5,464 bases of DNA. Source: DASPXY01 sp038227745 (lineage in GTDB: Bacteria > Planctomycetota > Planctomycetia > Gemmatales > Gemmataceae). The notes under the pieces were generated by a model that saw only the letters and a list, made by a program, of their open reading frames with translations, ran no database searches and was not told the origin of the DNA. Of the stretch, positions 1 through 5,450 are shown one piece after another. Made by a program: the position numbers and the translations under genes. Positions within the stretch are counted from its first letter, which is position 1. Each line of letters starts with the position of its first letter. The DNA is taken from contig JBBRPS010000692.1 of the NCBI GenBank assembly GCA_038227745.1, forward strand, positions 1-5,464. The letters run 5' to 3'.

Positions 1-138
1 GCTGGGCATTGTCCGTGCAGCTTCAGAACAAAACCGTTACGGGCAGCATCGAGAAGAAACGCCTCCAGACAGGATGGAACGACAAGAACTTGGAGAAGCT
101 ATTGGAGCTTTTTTAGGGTTTTTGATGCGATTACCCTG
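1..138 (+). mobile_element. Right end of an insertion sequence (partial)
   Basis: This stretch is clearly AT-richer than the very GC-rich DNA that follows. It carries the end of a rightward reading frame (stop at 114-116), then about 22 bp of non-coding DNA, as expected at an IS end. Read inward from the proposed boundary at about 138, the terminus begins CAGGGTAATCGCATC. The boundary is placed where the PEGA-like coding sequence of the minus-strand kinase gene stops making sense (codon 444/445, near 138-140). The left end lies outside the window, so terminal repeats and target-site duplication cannot be checked. Family is not assigned. Insertion is inferred from composition, the coding tail and the disrupted kinase. 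Confidence 0.6.
3..116 (+). CDS. Probable transposase, C-terminal end only (partial at window start)
   Basis: The third forward frame is open from the window edge to a TAG at 114-116 and encodes 37 residues. They begin WALSVQLQNK and end in a Lys/Leu/Glu-rich helix, NLEKLLELF. The residue mix (Trp, Lys, Asn, Gln) differs strongly from the Ala/Arg/Pro-rich proteins of the host DNA, which agrees with a foreign, lower-GC element. Its stop lies about 22 bp before the inferred IS boundary, the usual arrangement for a transposase gene. The catalytic residues would lie upstream of the window, so the family cannot be named. The other two forward frames here are also open but look less protein-like. 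The gene overlaps the last 18 bases of the truncated kinase frame tail to tail. Confidence 0.5.
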   Translation, partial: WALSVQLQNKTVTGSIEKKRLQTGWNDKNLEKLLELF

Positions 139-1472
139 ACCACCATCAGATACTCGCCGGGGGGCACCGCGGGGACGGTCAACGGCGTCTTGCCCGGTGG
201 GCGGATGGCCCGGTCCGGCTGGAGTTCGCCGTACTCGTCGATCGGCACGAGGACGGCGGCGGCCCCGGGCGGTTCCGAGTCGAGGCGCACGTCGCGGACG
301 AACCTCCCGGGTGGGGGTGCGGCCGGCCTCAGGGCGACCGCACCCAGGGCGGTCAGCAGGAGGGCGCTGATCGCGACGGTGCCCACCAGCCAGCGGTGCC
401 GCCGCAGCCGGCGGCCGAGGTGGCCGAGGCGGCCGAGCCGGCGTGCGTGCGGCACCAGGCCCTGCCGCACCCGCCGCCAGTCGTCGCGCAGCGCCGCCGC
501 GGTGGCGTAGCGGTGCCGGCGGTCCGGTTCGAGGGCCTTGAGGAGGACCGCGTCCATGTCGGACGAGAGCAGCGGCTGGTGGCGCGAGGGCGGCGGCGGC
601 AGGAGCGCCGCCTCGTCCACCTTGTCCGTGCCGTAGGGCGCCCGCAAGGTGAGGGCCCAGTAGATGGTCACCCCCACGCTGAACAAGTCGGCCCGGCCAT
701 CTAGATCCTGGCGCCCCGCGGCCTGCTCCGGGCTCATGTACCCCGGCGTGCCCACCGCCTGCCCCGGTGCGGTGCCGCCGCTCTCGCGGCCCAGCCGGGC
801 CAGGCCGAAGTCCGCCAGCCACAGGCCCCCCTCCCGATCCACCAGGAGGTTCGACGGCTTGATGTCGCGGTGGAGGATGTCCGCCCGGTGGATGACGGCG
901 ACGGCCTCGACGAGCTGGTCGAGCAGCGGCAGCAGGCGGTCGAGGTACTCCCGGTCGGCGGCGAGGCGGTCGCGGTCGCGGGCCTGTTCGGTGCGCCGGT
1001 CCTCGACGAGCCGGCCCAGGTTGGGGCCGTCGATGAACGGCAGGACCAGCACGGGGACGCCGTCGGCGTCCACCACATCGAAGACGGGCAGGACGTGGGA
1101 GGCGGTGAGGGAGGCGGCGAGGGTCGCCTCACGGCGGAAACGCTCCAGACGGTCGGGGTCGGCGGCGAGGAGCGGCGGAAGGACCTTAAGGGCCACTTCG
1201 CGCTCGAGGCTCAGCTGCCGCGCCCGGTATACCAGCCCCATGCCACCGCGGCCCAGTTCGCCGAGGAGCCGGAACCCGCGGACCAGCAGGGCGGGTGCGA
1301 AAGACGGGGCGGCGCTGCTGCGCGCTCTGTACGGCGTCGTGGCGGTGCCTTCGCCCACGCCGGTGCTTTCGAGGATGCCCCCGCAGTTGCTGCATCGTAG
1401 CGGCGCAGGGGTCTCCTCATCAGGCACGGCGAACGAGCCACACCTCGGGCACCGAAACATCGGTTGGGCCAT
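99..1472 (-). CDS. Hanks-type Ser/Thr protein kinase with zinc-ribbon N-terminus and PEGA-like tail, 3' end truncated by insertion
   Basis: This is a membrane-anchored eukaryotic-like Ser/Thr kinase of 457 residues. An N-terminal zinc ribbon has paired cysteines C8/C11 and C27/C30. The kinase domain runs from about 67 to 335: glycine loop GELGRGGMG (71-79), VALK lysine K96, catalytic HRDIKPSN (201-208), DFG (221-223) and GTPGYMSPE (241-249). All key residues are present, so it should be active. A basic stretch precedes one membrane helix (361-381), which puts the kinase in the cytoplasm. Residues 391-445 resemble a PEGA-type domain (SEPPGA, GKTPLTV, PPGEYLMVV). The last 12 residues (RVIASKTLKKLQ) are encoded by inserted DNA, so the native C-terminus is lost. 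In planctomycete relatives such kinases often continue into a sulfatase-modifying-enzyme-like domain (recalled, not checked). The ATG at 1470-1472 has GGGGGAG (1475-1481) just upstream; M5 is an alternative start. It is divergent from the repressor-protease pair. Confidence 0.9.
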   Translation of the reverse strand: MAQPMFRCPRCGSFAVPDEETPAPLRCSNCGGILESTGVGEGTATTPYRARSSAAPSFAPALLVRGFRLLGELGRGGMGLVYRARQLSLEREVALKVLPPLLAADPDRLERFRREATLAASLTASHVLPVFDVVDADGVPVLVLPFIDGPNLGRLVEDRRTEQARDRDRLAADREYLDRLLPLLDQLVEAVAVIHRADILHRDIKPSNLLVDREGGLWLADFGLARLGRESGGTAPGQAVGTPGYMSPEQAAGRQDLDGRADLFSVGVTIYWALTLRAPYGTDKVDEAALLPPPPSRHQPLLSSDMDAVLLKALEPDRRHRYATAAALRDDWRRVRQGLVPHARRLGRLGHLGRRLRRHRWLVGTVAISALLLTALGAVALRPAAPPPGRFVRDVRLDSEPPGAAAVLVPIDEYGELQPDRAIRPPGKTPLTVPAVPPGEYLMVVRVIASKTLKKLQ

Positions 1473-1525
1473 CGCTCCCCCGGGGTAGAACCCGCTCTGG
1501 GATGGATCGAACGATTGAGGTCTTG

Positions 1526-1554
1526 AGTATACTCCTGTCTGGGCCGTCCCTCAA
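1526..1554 (-). promoter_or_regulatory. Predicted sigma70-like promoter of the kinase gene
   Basis: On the minus strand a -35 hexamer TTGAGG (1549-1554) is separated by 17 bp from a -10 hexamer TATACT (1526-1531). Transcription would start near 1519, leaving a leader of about 47 nt before the kinase ATG. The -10 lies inside a perfect 10-bp palindrome, GAGTATACTC (1525-1534), which could also be a protein-binding site. Found by pattern only. Confidence 0.5.
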
Positions 1555-1606
1555 GGGCCTGGCCCGGAGACCGACGAGCGGCCCAGGGCGGAATTCGGAA
1601 AAGCGC

Positions 1607-1635
1607 TTGACAGAATGGTGCCACCCGGGTTTAAT
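1607..1635 (+). promoter_or_regulatory. Predicted sigma70-like promoter of the repressor-protease operon
   Basis: A consensus -35 TTGACA (1607-1612) is followed after exactly 17 bp by TTTAAT (1630-1635), a five-of-six match to TATAAT. Transcription would begin near 1642. The promoter is intrinsically strong and sits in a locally AT-rich pocket of otherwise GC-rich DNA. Two repeated operator-like elements start 2 bp after the -10, so a bound protein would block initiation. Strong promoter plus overlapping operator fits negative autoregulation by the downstream BlaI-type repressor (inference). Confidence 0.65.
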
Positions 1636-1636
1636 A

Positions 1637-1664
1637 CCTAAAAGATTAGGCCTTATAAATTAGG
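1637..1664 (+). promoter_or_regulatory. Tandem 14-bp operator-like repeats, candidate BlaI-type repressor sites
   Basis: Two abutting 14-mers match at 11 of 14 positions: CCTAAAAGATTAGG (1637-1650) and CCTTATAAATTAGG (1651-1664). The first is a perfect inverted repeat, CCTAA/TTAGG with a 4-nt spacer; the second is a degenerate version. They cover the predicted start site and end at the Shine-Dalgarno region. BlaI/MecI/CopY proteins bind dyads of this size as dimers, but known sites are of the TACA-n2-TGTA type, so the sequence here differs. Assignment to the downstream repressor is inferred from position and symmetry. Confidence 0.55.
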
Positions 1665-1678
1665 TGGAGGGGCGCATC

Positions 1679-2065
1679 GTGAGTGAACTGCCGACGCCGA
1701 CTGGGCGTGAGCTGGACATCCTGAAGGTCCTCTGGCGGCGCGGCCCGTCCACGGTCCGCGAAGTATACCGCGAACTGGCGCAGGGGCAGGATGAGGACCT
1801 CGCGTACAACACCGTGCAGACCCTGCTGCGCCTCATGGAGGAGAAGAGCCTCGCCACGCACGAGGTCCAGGGACGGGCCTTCGTGTACACCGCCTGCTAC
1901 ACGCGCGACGACAGCGCCGCCCGCTTCCTCGACCGCGTCTTCAACGGGGCGGCCGACGAGCTGGTGCAGAGCCTGCTGCGCGGCGAGCGCATCCCGCCGG
2001 AGGAACTGGAGCGGCTGCAGGCCCTGATCGCCGAGGCCCGCCGCAGCGCGAAGAAGACCCGCTGA
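1679..2065 (+). CDS. BlaI/MecI/CopY-family transcriptional repressor
   Basis: This is a 128-residue winged-helix repressor, close to the family's usual 120-130. Residues 4-70 form the DNA-binding domain: PTGRELDILKVLWRRGPSTV, then the recognition region YNTVQTLLRLMEEKSL (43-58) and the wing ending GRAFVY (65-70). The C-terminal part (about 74-128) matches the dimerisation helices (SAARFLDRVFNGAADELVQSLL, then EELERLQALIAEAR). GTG at 1679-1681 is preferred because GGTGGAGG (1663-1670) lies 8 nt upstream; an in-frame GTG at 1664 would add five residues but sits within that Shine-Dalgarno sequence. The gene heads a two-gene operon, 19 nt before an M56 peptidase, the classic BlaI-BlaR1 partnership in which protease cleavage inactivates the repressor. 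From a remembered alignment with MecI, the Asn-Phe cleavage site falls here on S98-L99, so cleavage specificity may differ. It likely represses its own promoter. Confidence 0.92.
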   Translation: MSELPTPTGRELDILKVLWRRGPSTVREVYRELAQGQDEDLAYNTVQTLLRLMEEKSLATHEVQGRAFVYTACYTRDDSAARFLDRVFNGAADELVQSLLRGERIPPEELERLQALIAEARRSAKKTR

Positions 2066-2084
2066 CTCCCTTCGGAGGAACGCC

Positions 2085-4694
2085 ATGAGCCTCTCCTGGA
2101 CCACAGCCGGCACCTGGTTGTTGCACTGCGCCGCGGGCGGGGGGTTGCTCCTGCTGCTGACCTGTCTGCTGCTCCGCCGCACGCGCCAGCCGGCGCGGCG
2201 GCAGCGCCTCGGCGAACTGGGCGTGGCCGCCGCCCTCGTCCTGGCGCTGGTCAGCCTGCATCCGGCCTGGATCATTGTCGATTGCCCGGCGGCCGCCGCG
2301 CCCGCCCCCGCCTCGGGCCCCTTCGAGGTGGCCATGCCCTTCCACGGCCAGGAAGCCGTCGCCCTCGTAGAGCCGGACCTGGAACCGGCCCCCGCCGTGC
2401 CGGTCGTCGCCCCCGCCGCGCCGGCCCTTCCGGCGGCGCCGGCGGCCCTGTCCTGGCAAGATCTCCTCGACGCTGCGGTGCCGTGGCTGGTGGGGCTGTA
2501 CGCCCTGAGCGCGGCGTTCGTGCTGGGCCGCTGGCTGCTGGGCCACCTCGCCCTGGCGCGCCTGCTGCGCGGGGCGGGGCCAGCCCCCGCGGCGGTGGCA
2601 GAACTGTTCGCGGCAATGGCGGCACCGGAGCGCCGGCCGCGCCTCCTCGTCTCGCGGCGGCTGCGCGTGCCGCTGAGCTGCGGCCTGTGGCGGCCGACCG
2701 TGCTGCTGCCCGCGACCCTGTGCGACAATCCGGACCTGCAAAAGCTGCACTGGGTATTCGCCCACGAGCTGACCCACCTGGAGCGGCGTGACGCCTGGAG
2801 CGCGCTGCTCTTCGCCCTGGGCCAGGCGGTCTACTTCTTTCTGCCCTGGTTCGGCTGGCTGCGGCGGCAGGTGCGGCTGTGCCAGGAGTACATCGCCGAC
2901 GCCGCCGCGGCCGGGCAGGACGAGCCGGCGGTGGACTACGCGGAGTTCCTGTTGAGCCTGACCGGCGCCCCGGCCGTGCCCGCAGCGGCCGCCGGTGTCT
3001 CGGGCAATTGTTCCGACCTCTTTCGGAGGGTGAGCATGTTACTCAAGGAGCCGGTACGTGTGGAGAGTCGCTGTCCGCGGCGCTGGTCGCTGGCGGTGGC
3101 CGGCGGGTTGCTCTCGCTGGCGGTCGTGGTCGGCGGCATTGGCGTGCGCGCCAACGCCGCGCCCCAGGTGGTGATCATCCTGCCCGGCGACAAGGACGGC
3201 GCCGCACCGGCGAAGCCGGCAGCCGGCAGGGGGGTCCGTGTCATCGTCGTCCCGGGCGGGGCGCAGGTCGAGAAGCGCCCCGACGTCCGCTTCTTCAAGA
3301 AAGGTCCCCCTCCCCCCGGCGCCCGGCCGGAGGTCAAGAAACTGGACAAGGTCCTCATCCAGAAACCGGGGCAGCCCGACGAGGTCAAGGTGATCGTCAA
3401 GGCGGTCCCGGGGGGGAAGGTCCTCTGGCAAGCTCTCACCCTCAAGGGCGTACACGGCGTGGACGCGCTGCAACTGGAGAAGCTCGTCATCGTCCCACTC
3501 CGCGACGCCCTGAAGAAGCTGGAGGGCCAGCCCGGCCAGGTGGACGCCGAGGCGATCCACAAGGCGATCCGCCTCGTGCAGGAGCTCGCCGTGCAGGGCC
3601 GCGTCGAGCGGATCTACCAGGGGCTCGGCAACCTCGTCCAGATCGAGATCGGCTCCGACAAGAAGGCCGACCCCGACAAGCAGTTCCAACCCGCCCTCGA
3701 CGCCCTGCGCCGGGCGCTGGAGCACCTGGAGAAACAGCGCGGCCAGGGGGACATGGACGCCGCCCGCAAGCAACTCAAGGCGGCGATCGAGCAACTCGAG
3801 CGCCGCAAGCTGCCGGTGGAACTCCCGTTGAAGGTCGCTCCGGCGAAGGTCTTCCCCGGGGGCGCCGGCTGGCACGTCTTCCCGGGACAGCGGCTTGACC
3901 CCGAGGTGCTGAAGAAGCTGCGCGAGGAGCTGCGCAAGCGGCCGGACGCGCCGGAGTTGCTCAAGGCGCTGGAGGACTTTGAAGCTTTTCAGAAGAAAGC
4001 ATTCCCGGGCGCACAGGGGTTCTATCCGCCGGCGGCGGCGTTGGTCGTCACGGTCCGATCTGACCCGGCGCGGCTTGGCGTACAGGTCGAGAAGCCCAGC
4101 GTCGCCCTGGCCGACCAGCTCAACCTCCCCAGAGACAAGGGCCTGGTCATCACGAGCGTCAAGGCGGACTCCCCCGCCGCGAAGGCGGGACTCAAGGTCA
4201 ACGACGTGCTGCTCGAGTTCAACAAGCAGCCGGTACACGCTGACATCGGCGCGTTCGCCGCCCTGCTGCAGAAGCAGGCCGGCCCGGTGGATGCGGTTGT
4301 GCTGCGCAAGGGCAAGCAGGAGACGGTCAAGGGCATCGAGGTGGCCAGGAGGCCGGACGTGCTGAGGTGGAAAGTGAAGCCCGTCGTCCCGGTCGTGCCG
4401 GCGCTGCCGGGGCTTCCCGGCGTGCCGGGGGCGGGCAAGGACGGCGTGATGACGACCCTATTCCGCACCGGCGACCGCTTCACCACGCGCTACCAGGAGG
4501 GTTCGCTGATCATCACGCTGACCGGCACGGTGGCCGACGGCAAGAGCAAGGTGGGGCAGATCCACGTCCAGGACGGGCAGGTCGCCCACACCTACGACAG
4601 CCTCGAGCGGGTACCCGCCCAGTACCGCGACAAGGTCAACCACCTGCTCGAAGTGACGTCGCGCGGCCAGTTTCGCACCGAGGGCCAGCGCTAA
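2085..4694 (+). CDS. M56-family (BlaR1-like) membrane zinc metallopeptidase with C-terminal PDZ domain
   Basis: An 869-residue membrane protease. Probable membrane helices are about 10-30, 45-64, 131-157, 238-257 and 334-354. An Ala/Pro-rich linker (66-120) separates the second and third. The M56 core has HELTH (H227, E228, H231) and CQEYIAD with likely third ligand E268, so the zinc site looks intact. After the last helix, residues 355-869 should be extracytoplasmic. They comprise a Lys/Val/Pro-rich stretch, a charged helical region with coiled-coil character (about 460-630), an HtrA-like PDZ domain (about 662-753), a Pro/Gly linker, and a Ser/Thr-rich, beta-looking end (788-869). BlaR1 proteins instead carry a penicillin-binding domain here; no SxxK-type sensor was recognised. 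The ATG at 2085 has GGAGGAA (2074-2080). The gene is co-transcribed with the upstream BlaI-type repressor, its probable substrate. The signal is unknown; misfolded or cell-envelope protein binding through PDZ is possible (inference). Confidence 0.88.
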   Translation: MSLSWTTAGTWLLHCAAGGGLLLLLTCLLLRRTRQPARRQRLGELGVAAALVLALVSLHPAWIIVDCPAAAAPAPASGPFEVAMPFHGQEAVALVEPDLEPAPAVPVVAPAAPALPAAPAALSWQDLLDAAVPWLVGLYALSAAFVLGRWLLGHLALARLLRGAGPAPAAVAELFAAMAAPERRPRLLVSRRLRVPLSCGLWRPTVLLPATLCDNPDLQKLHWVFAHELTHLERRDAWSALLFALGQAVYFFLPWFGWLRRQVRLCQEYIADAAAAGQDEPAVDYAEFLLSLTGAPAVPAAAAGVSGNCSDLFRRVSMLLKEPVRVESRCPRRWSLAVAGGLLSLAVVVGGIGVRANAAPQVVIILPGDKDGAAPAKPAAGRGVRVIVVPGGAQVEKRPDVRFFKKGPPPPGARPEVKKLDKVLIQKPGQPDEVKVIVKAVPGGKVLWQALTLKGVHGVDALQLEKLVIVPLRDALKKLEGQPGQVDAEAIHKAIRLVQELAVQGRVERIYQGLGNLVQIEIGSDKKADPDKQFQPALDALRRALEHLEKQRGQGDMDAARKQLKAAIEQLERRKLPVELPLKVAPAKVFPGGAGWHVFPGQRLDPEVLKKLREELRKRPDAPELLKALEDFEAFQKKAFPGAQGFYPPAAALVVTVRSDPARLGVQVEKPSVALADQLNLPRDKGLVITSVKADSPAAKAGLKVNDVLLEFNKQPVHADIGAFAALLQKQAGPVDAVVLRKGKQETVKGIEVARRPDVLRWKVKPVVPVVPALPGLPGVPGAGKDGVMTTLFRTGDRFTTRYQEGSLIITLTGTVADGKSKVGQIHVQDGQVAHTYDSLERVPAQYRDKVNHLLEVTSRGQFRTEGQR

Positions 4695-4739
4695 TGCAGC
4701 GTCCGAGGTGATGATGGCGAGCGGCAGATGCTGATTTCC

Positions 4740-4769
4740 CCCCTCGCCCCTGTACGCGGGGGCGAGGGG
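4740..4769 (+). repeat. Left small hairpin of the composite repeat
   Basis: CCCCTCGCCCC (4740-4750) pairs perfectly with GGGGCGAGGGG (4759-4769) around an 8-nt loop. The equivalent hairpin in the right arm differs by a compensated base-pair change (G-C here, A-T there). The G-runs that continue to 4788 could also form a G-quadruplex. Confidence 0.7.
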
Positions 4770-4794
4770 TTGGGGGTGAGGGGGCGGGCTGCGC

Positions 4795-4843
4795 GCGCGA
4801 AACGGCAAGCCCGGCGGAGCGCGCCGGGCTTGCCGTTTCGCGC
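4795..4843. terminator. Strong central stem-loop, possible bidirectional terminator
   Basis: A perfect 22-bp GC-rich stem (4795-4816 with 4822-4843) encloses a 5-nt loop, GAGCG. No T-tract follows on either strand, so it is not a canonical intrinsic terminator. It lies about 100 bp after the peptidase stop and would be a very stable RNA hairpin. A role in ending or protecting the transcript is inferred; it may only be the core of a dispersed repeat. Confidence 0.4.
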
Positions 4844-4881
4844 TCGCTCCACCCCTCCCGGCGCTGCCTCCTCACCCCCAA

Positions 4882-4911
4882 CCCCTCTCCCCCGCGTACA
4901 GGGGAGAGGGG
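4882..4911 (-). repeat. Right small hairpin of the composite repeat
   Basis: CCCCTCTCCCC (4882-4892) pairs perfectly with GGGGAGAGGGG (4901-4911) around an 8-nt loop. It is the inverted copy of the hairpin at 4740-4769; the one changed base pair is compensated so that pairing is kept. Confidence 0.7.
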
Positions 4912-4986
4912 AGGGACAGGATTTCCTGCCGCTCGCCTGACGCCGGCCGTTCGCCTGGTCGGTCGGGTCCACCAGGAGGTCCCGCC

Positions 4987-5265
4987 ATGCGAGGTCGCAA
5001 ACCCAGGCCGCTGACCGTCGCGCCCGCCGACTGCCCCGTGCTGCGCCTGATCGCCCGGCGTGACGACCTACCGGGCTACCAGGTGCGCCGCGCCCGCGTG
5101 GTCCTGGCGGTCGCCGCCGGCCAGGGCGTCAAGGACGTCGCCGCGGAGATGGGCTGCGATGGCTCGACGGTCTGGCGCATCTGCCGCCGCTACGAGCGCG
5201 GCGGGCTGTCCGGACTGCTCGCGGACGGCCGCGGCCGGCGGAAGGGCGCGGCGGGCTGCCGGTGA
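4987..5265 (+). CDS. IS630-type transposase N-terminal helix-turn-helix fragment
   Basis: This 92-residue frame starts at an ATG with GGAGG at 4975-4979, 7 nt upstream. It opens with a basic segment (MRGRKPRPLT). A helix-turn-helix domain follows at about 34-70 (RRARVVLAVAAGQGVKDVAA, then CDGSTVWRICRRYERGGLSGLL), the arrangement of the DNA-binding N-terminus of IS630/Tc1-type transposases. Full proteins of this family are roughly 340-380 residues with a DDE catalytic domain, which is wholly missing. Similarity to the family fades after about residue 80, where a Pro-rich linker is expected, and a TGA ends the frame at 5263-5265. It is therefore probably a degraded transposase remnant incapable of transposition. 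A stand-alone small HTH regulator is the alternative; the good ribosome site keeps this open. Confidence 0.65.
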   Translation: MRGRKPRPLTVAPADCPVLRLIARRDDLPGYQVRRARVVLAVAAGQGVKDVAAEMGCDGSTVWRICRRYERGGLSGLLADGRGRRKGAAGCR

Positions 5266-5347
5266 TGTCGGGGCCGAGGAGATCCGCAAGGCCCTCGAAG
5301 AACTGGCCGCGCATCCGCCGGTACAGCTACAGGCGGTGCATCACTGA
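5261..5347 (+). pseudogene. Coding-like tail in a shifted frame after the transposase fragment
   Basis: The second forward frame gives 28 residues from GDVGAEEIRKALEELAAH to VQLQAVHH before a TGA at 5345-5347. The amphipathic, balanced composition looks like real protein, unlike the Arg/Ala-rich text of the same frame further upstream. It has no start codon of its own. Either a frameshift near 5225-5262 split a roughly 120-residue HTH protein, or a deletion joined the transposase fragment to the end of another gene. Not recognised as any family. Confidence 0.35.
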
Positions 5348-5381
5348 TCCGCACACTCGTTGAAGGGACCCGGTTGGAGCC

Positions 5382-5450
5382 CCGGCTTTAGCCGGTGGGA
5401 CGTCCCAGACCGGCTAGAGCGGTTCGTGGCCGACTCGCTCCGCGAGTCGG
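5382..5450. repeat. Cluster of REP-like palindromes
   Basis: Three nested or adjacent dyads occur within 70 bp. CCGGCTTTAGCCGG (5382-5395) is a small hairpin. A larger imperfect palindrome pairs GCTTTAGCCGGT (5385-5396) with ACCGGCTAGAGC (5409-5420), all Watson-Crick except one T-G, around the perfect palindrome GGGACGTCCC (5397-5406). A third hairpin pairs CCGACTCGC (5430-5438) with GCGAGTCGG (5442-5450) over a 3-nt loop. No U-tract follows, so these look like dispersed REP-type repeats rather than terminators. No gene is visible from 5348 to the window end. Confidence 0.6.

Larger units (their letters stand above)
4716..4937. repeat. 222-bp composite nested inverted repeat (MITE/REP-like)
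   Basis: Starting 22 bp after the peptidase stop codon, three sets of arms are symmetrical about one centre near 4819. The outermost is a perfect 12-bp pair, GGCGAGCGGCAG (4716-4727) with its complement at 4926-4937. Inside lie 42-bp arms (4740-4781 and 4870-4911) identical at 40 of 42 positions. The centre is a perfect 22-bp stem (4795-4816 / 4822-4843). Each 42-bp arm also contains its own hairpin. Such an element could be a non-autonomous mobile repeat, and its RNA could act as a bidirectional terminator or 3'-end stabiliser for the peptidase mRNA. It encodes nothing credible. It fills nearly all of the gap between 4695 and 4986. Confidence 0.8.

Noticed and set aside
37..822. 261-codon minus-strand open frame out of phase with the kinase
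   Set aside because: It is Pro/Arg/Gly-rich shadow text of the kinase gene, whose own frame has every catalytic motif.
1664..2065. Longer start (GTG at 1664) for the repressor
   Set aside because: That codon lies in the likely Shine-Dalgarno sequence; GTG at 1679 has proper spacing and gives the usual family N-terminus.
1646..2728. 360-codon minus-strand open frame opposite the repressor and the start of the peptidase
   Set aside because: It is antisense to two recognisable genes, rich in Arg/Ala/Ser, and has no domain or ribosome site.
3039..4238. 399-codon open frame on the minus strand within the peptidase gene
   Set aside because: It is opposite a well-supported M56/PDZ gene and has low-complexity Arg/Leu/Val composition with no motif. 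It is a by-product of high GC.
4716..4937. CRISPR-like array, because of repeated arms
   Set aside because: There are only two copies, in inverted orientation, with no regular spacers.
4728..4940. 70-codon open frame starting MLISPLAPVRGGEG
   Set aside because: It is a translation of the inverted repeat; the symmetrical DNA explains it fully and no ribosome site is present.
5430..5450. Intrinsic terminator
   Set aside because: The hairpin is followed by G-runs, not a T-tract, on the plus strand, and no gene ends nearby.
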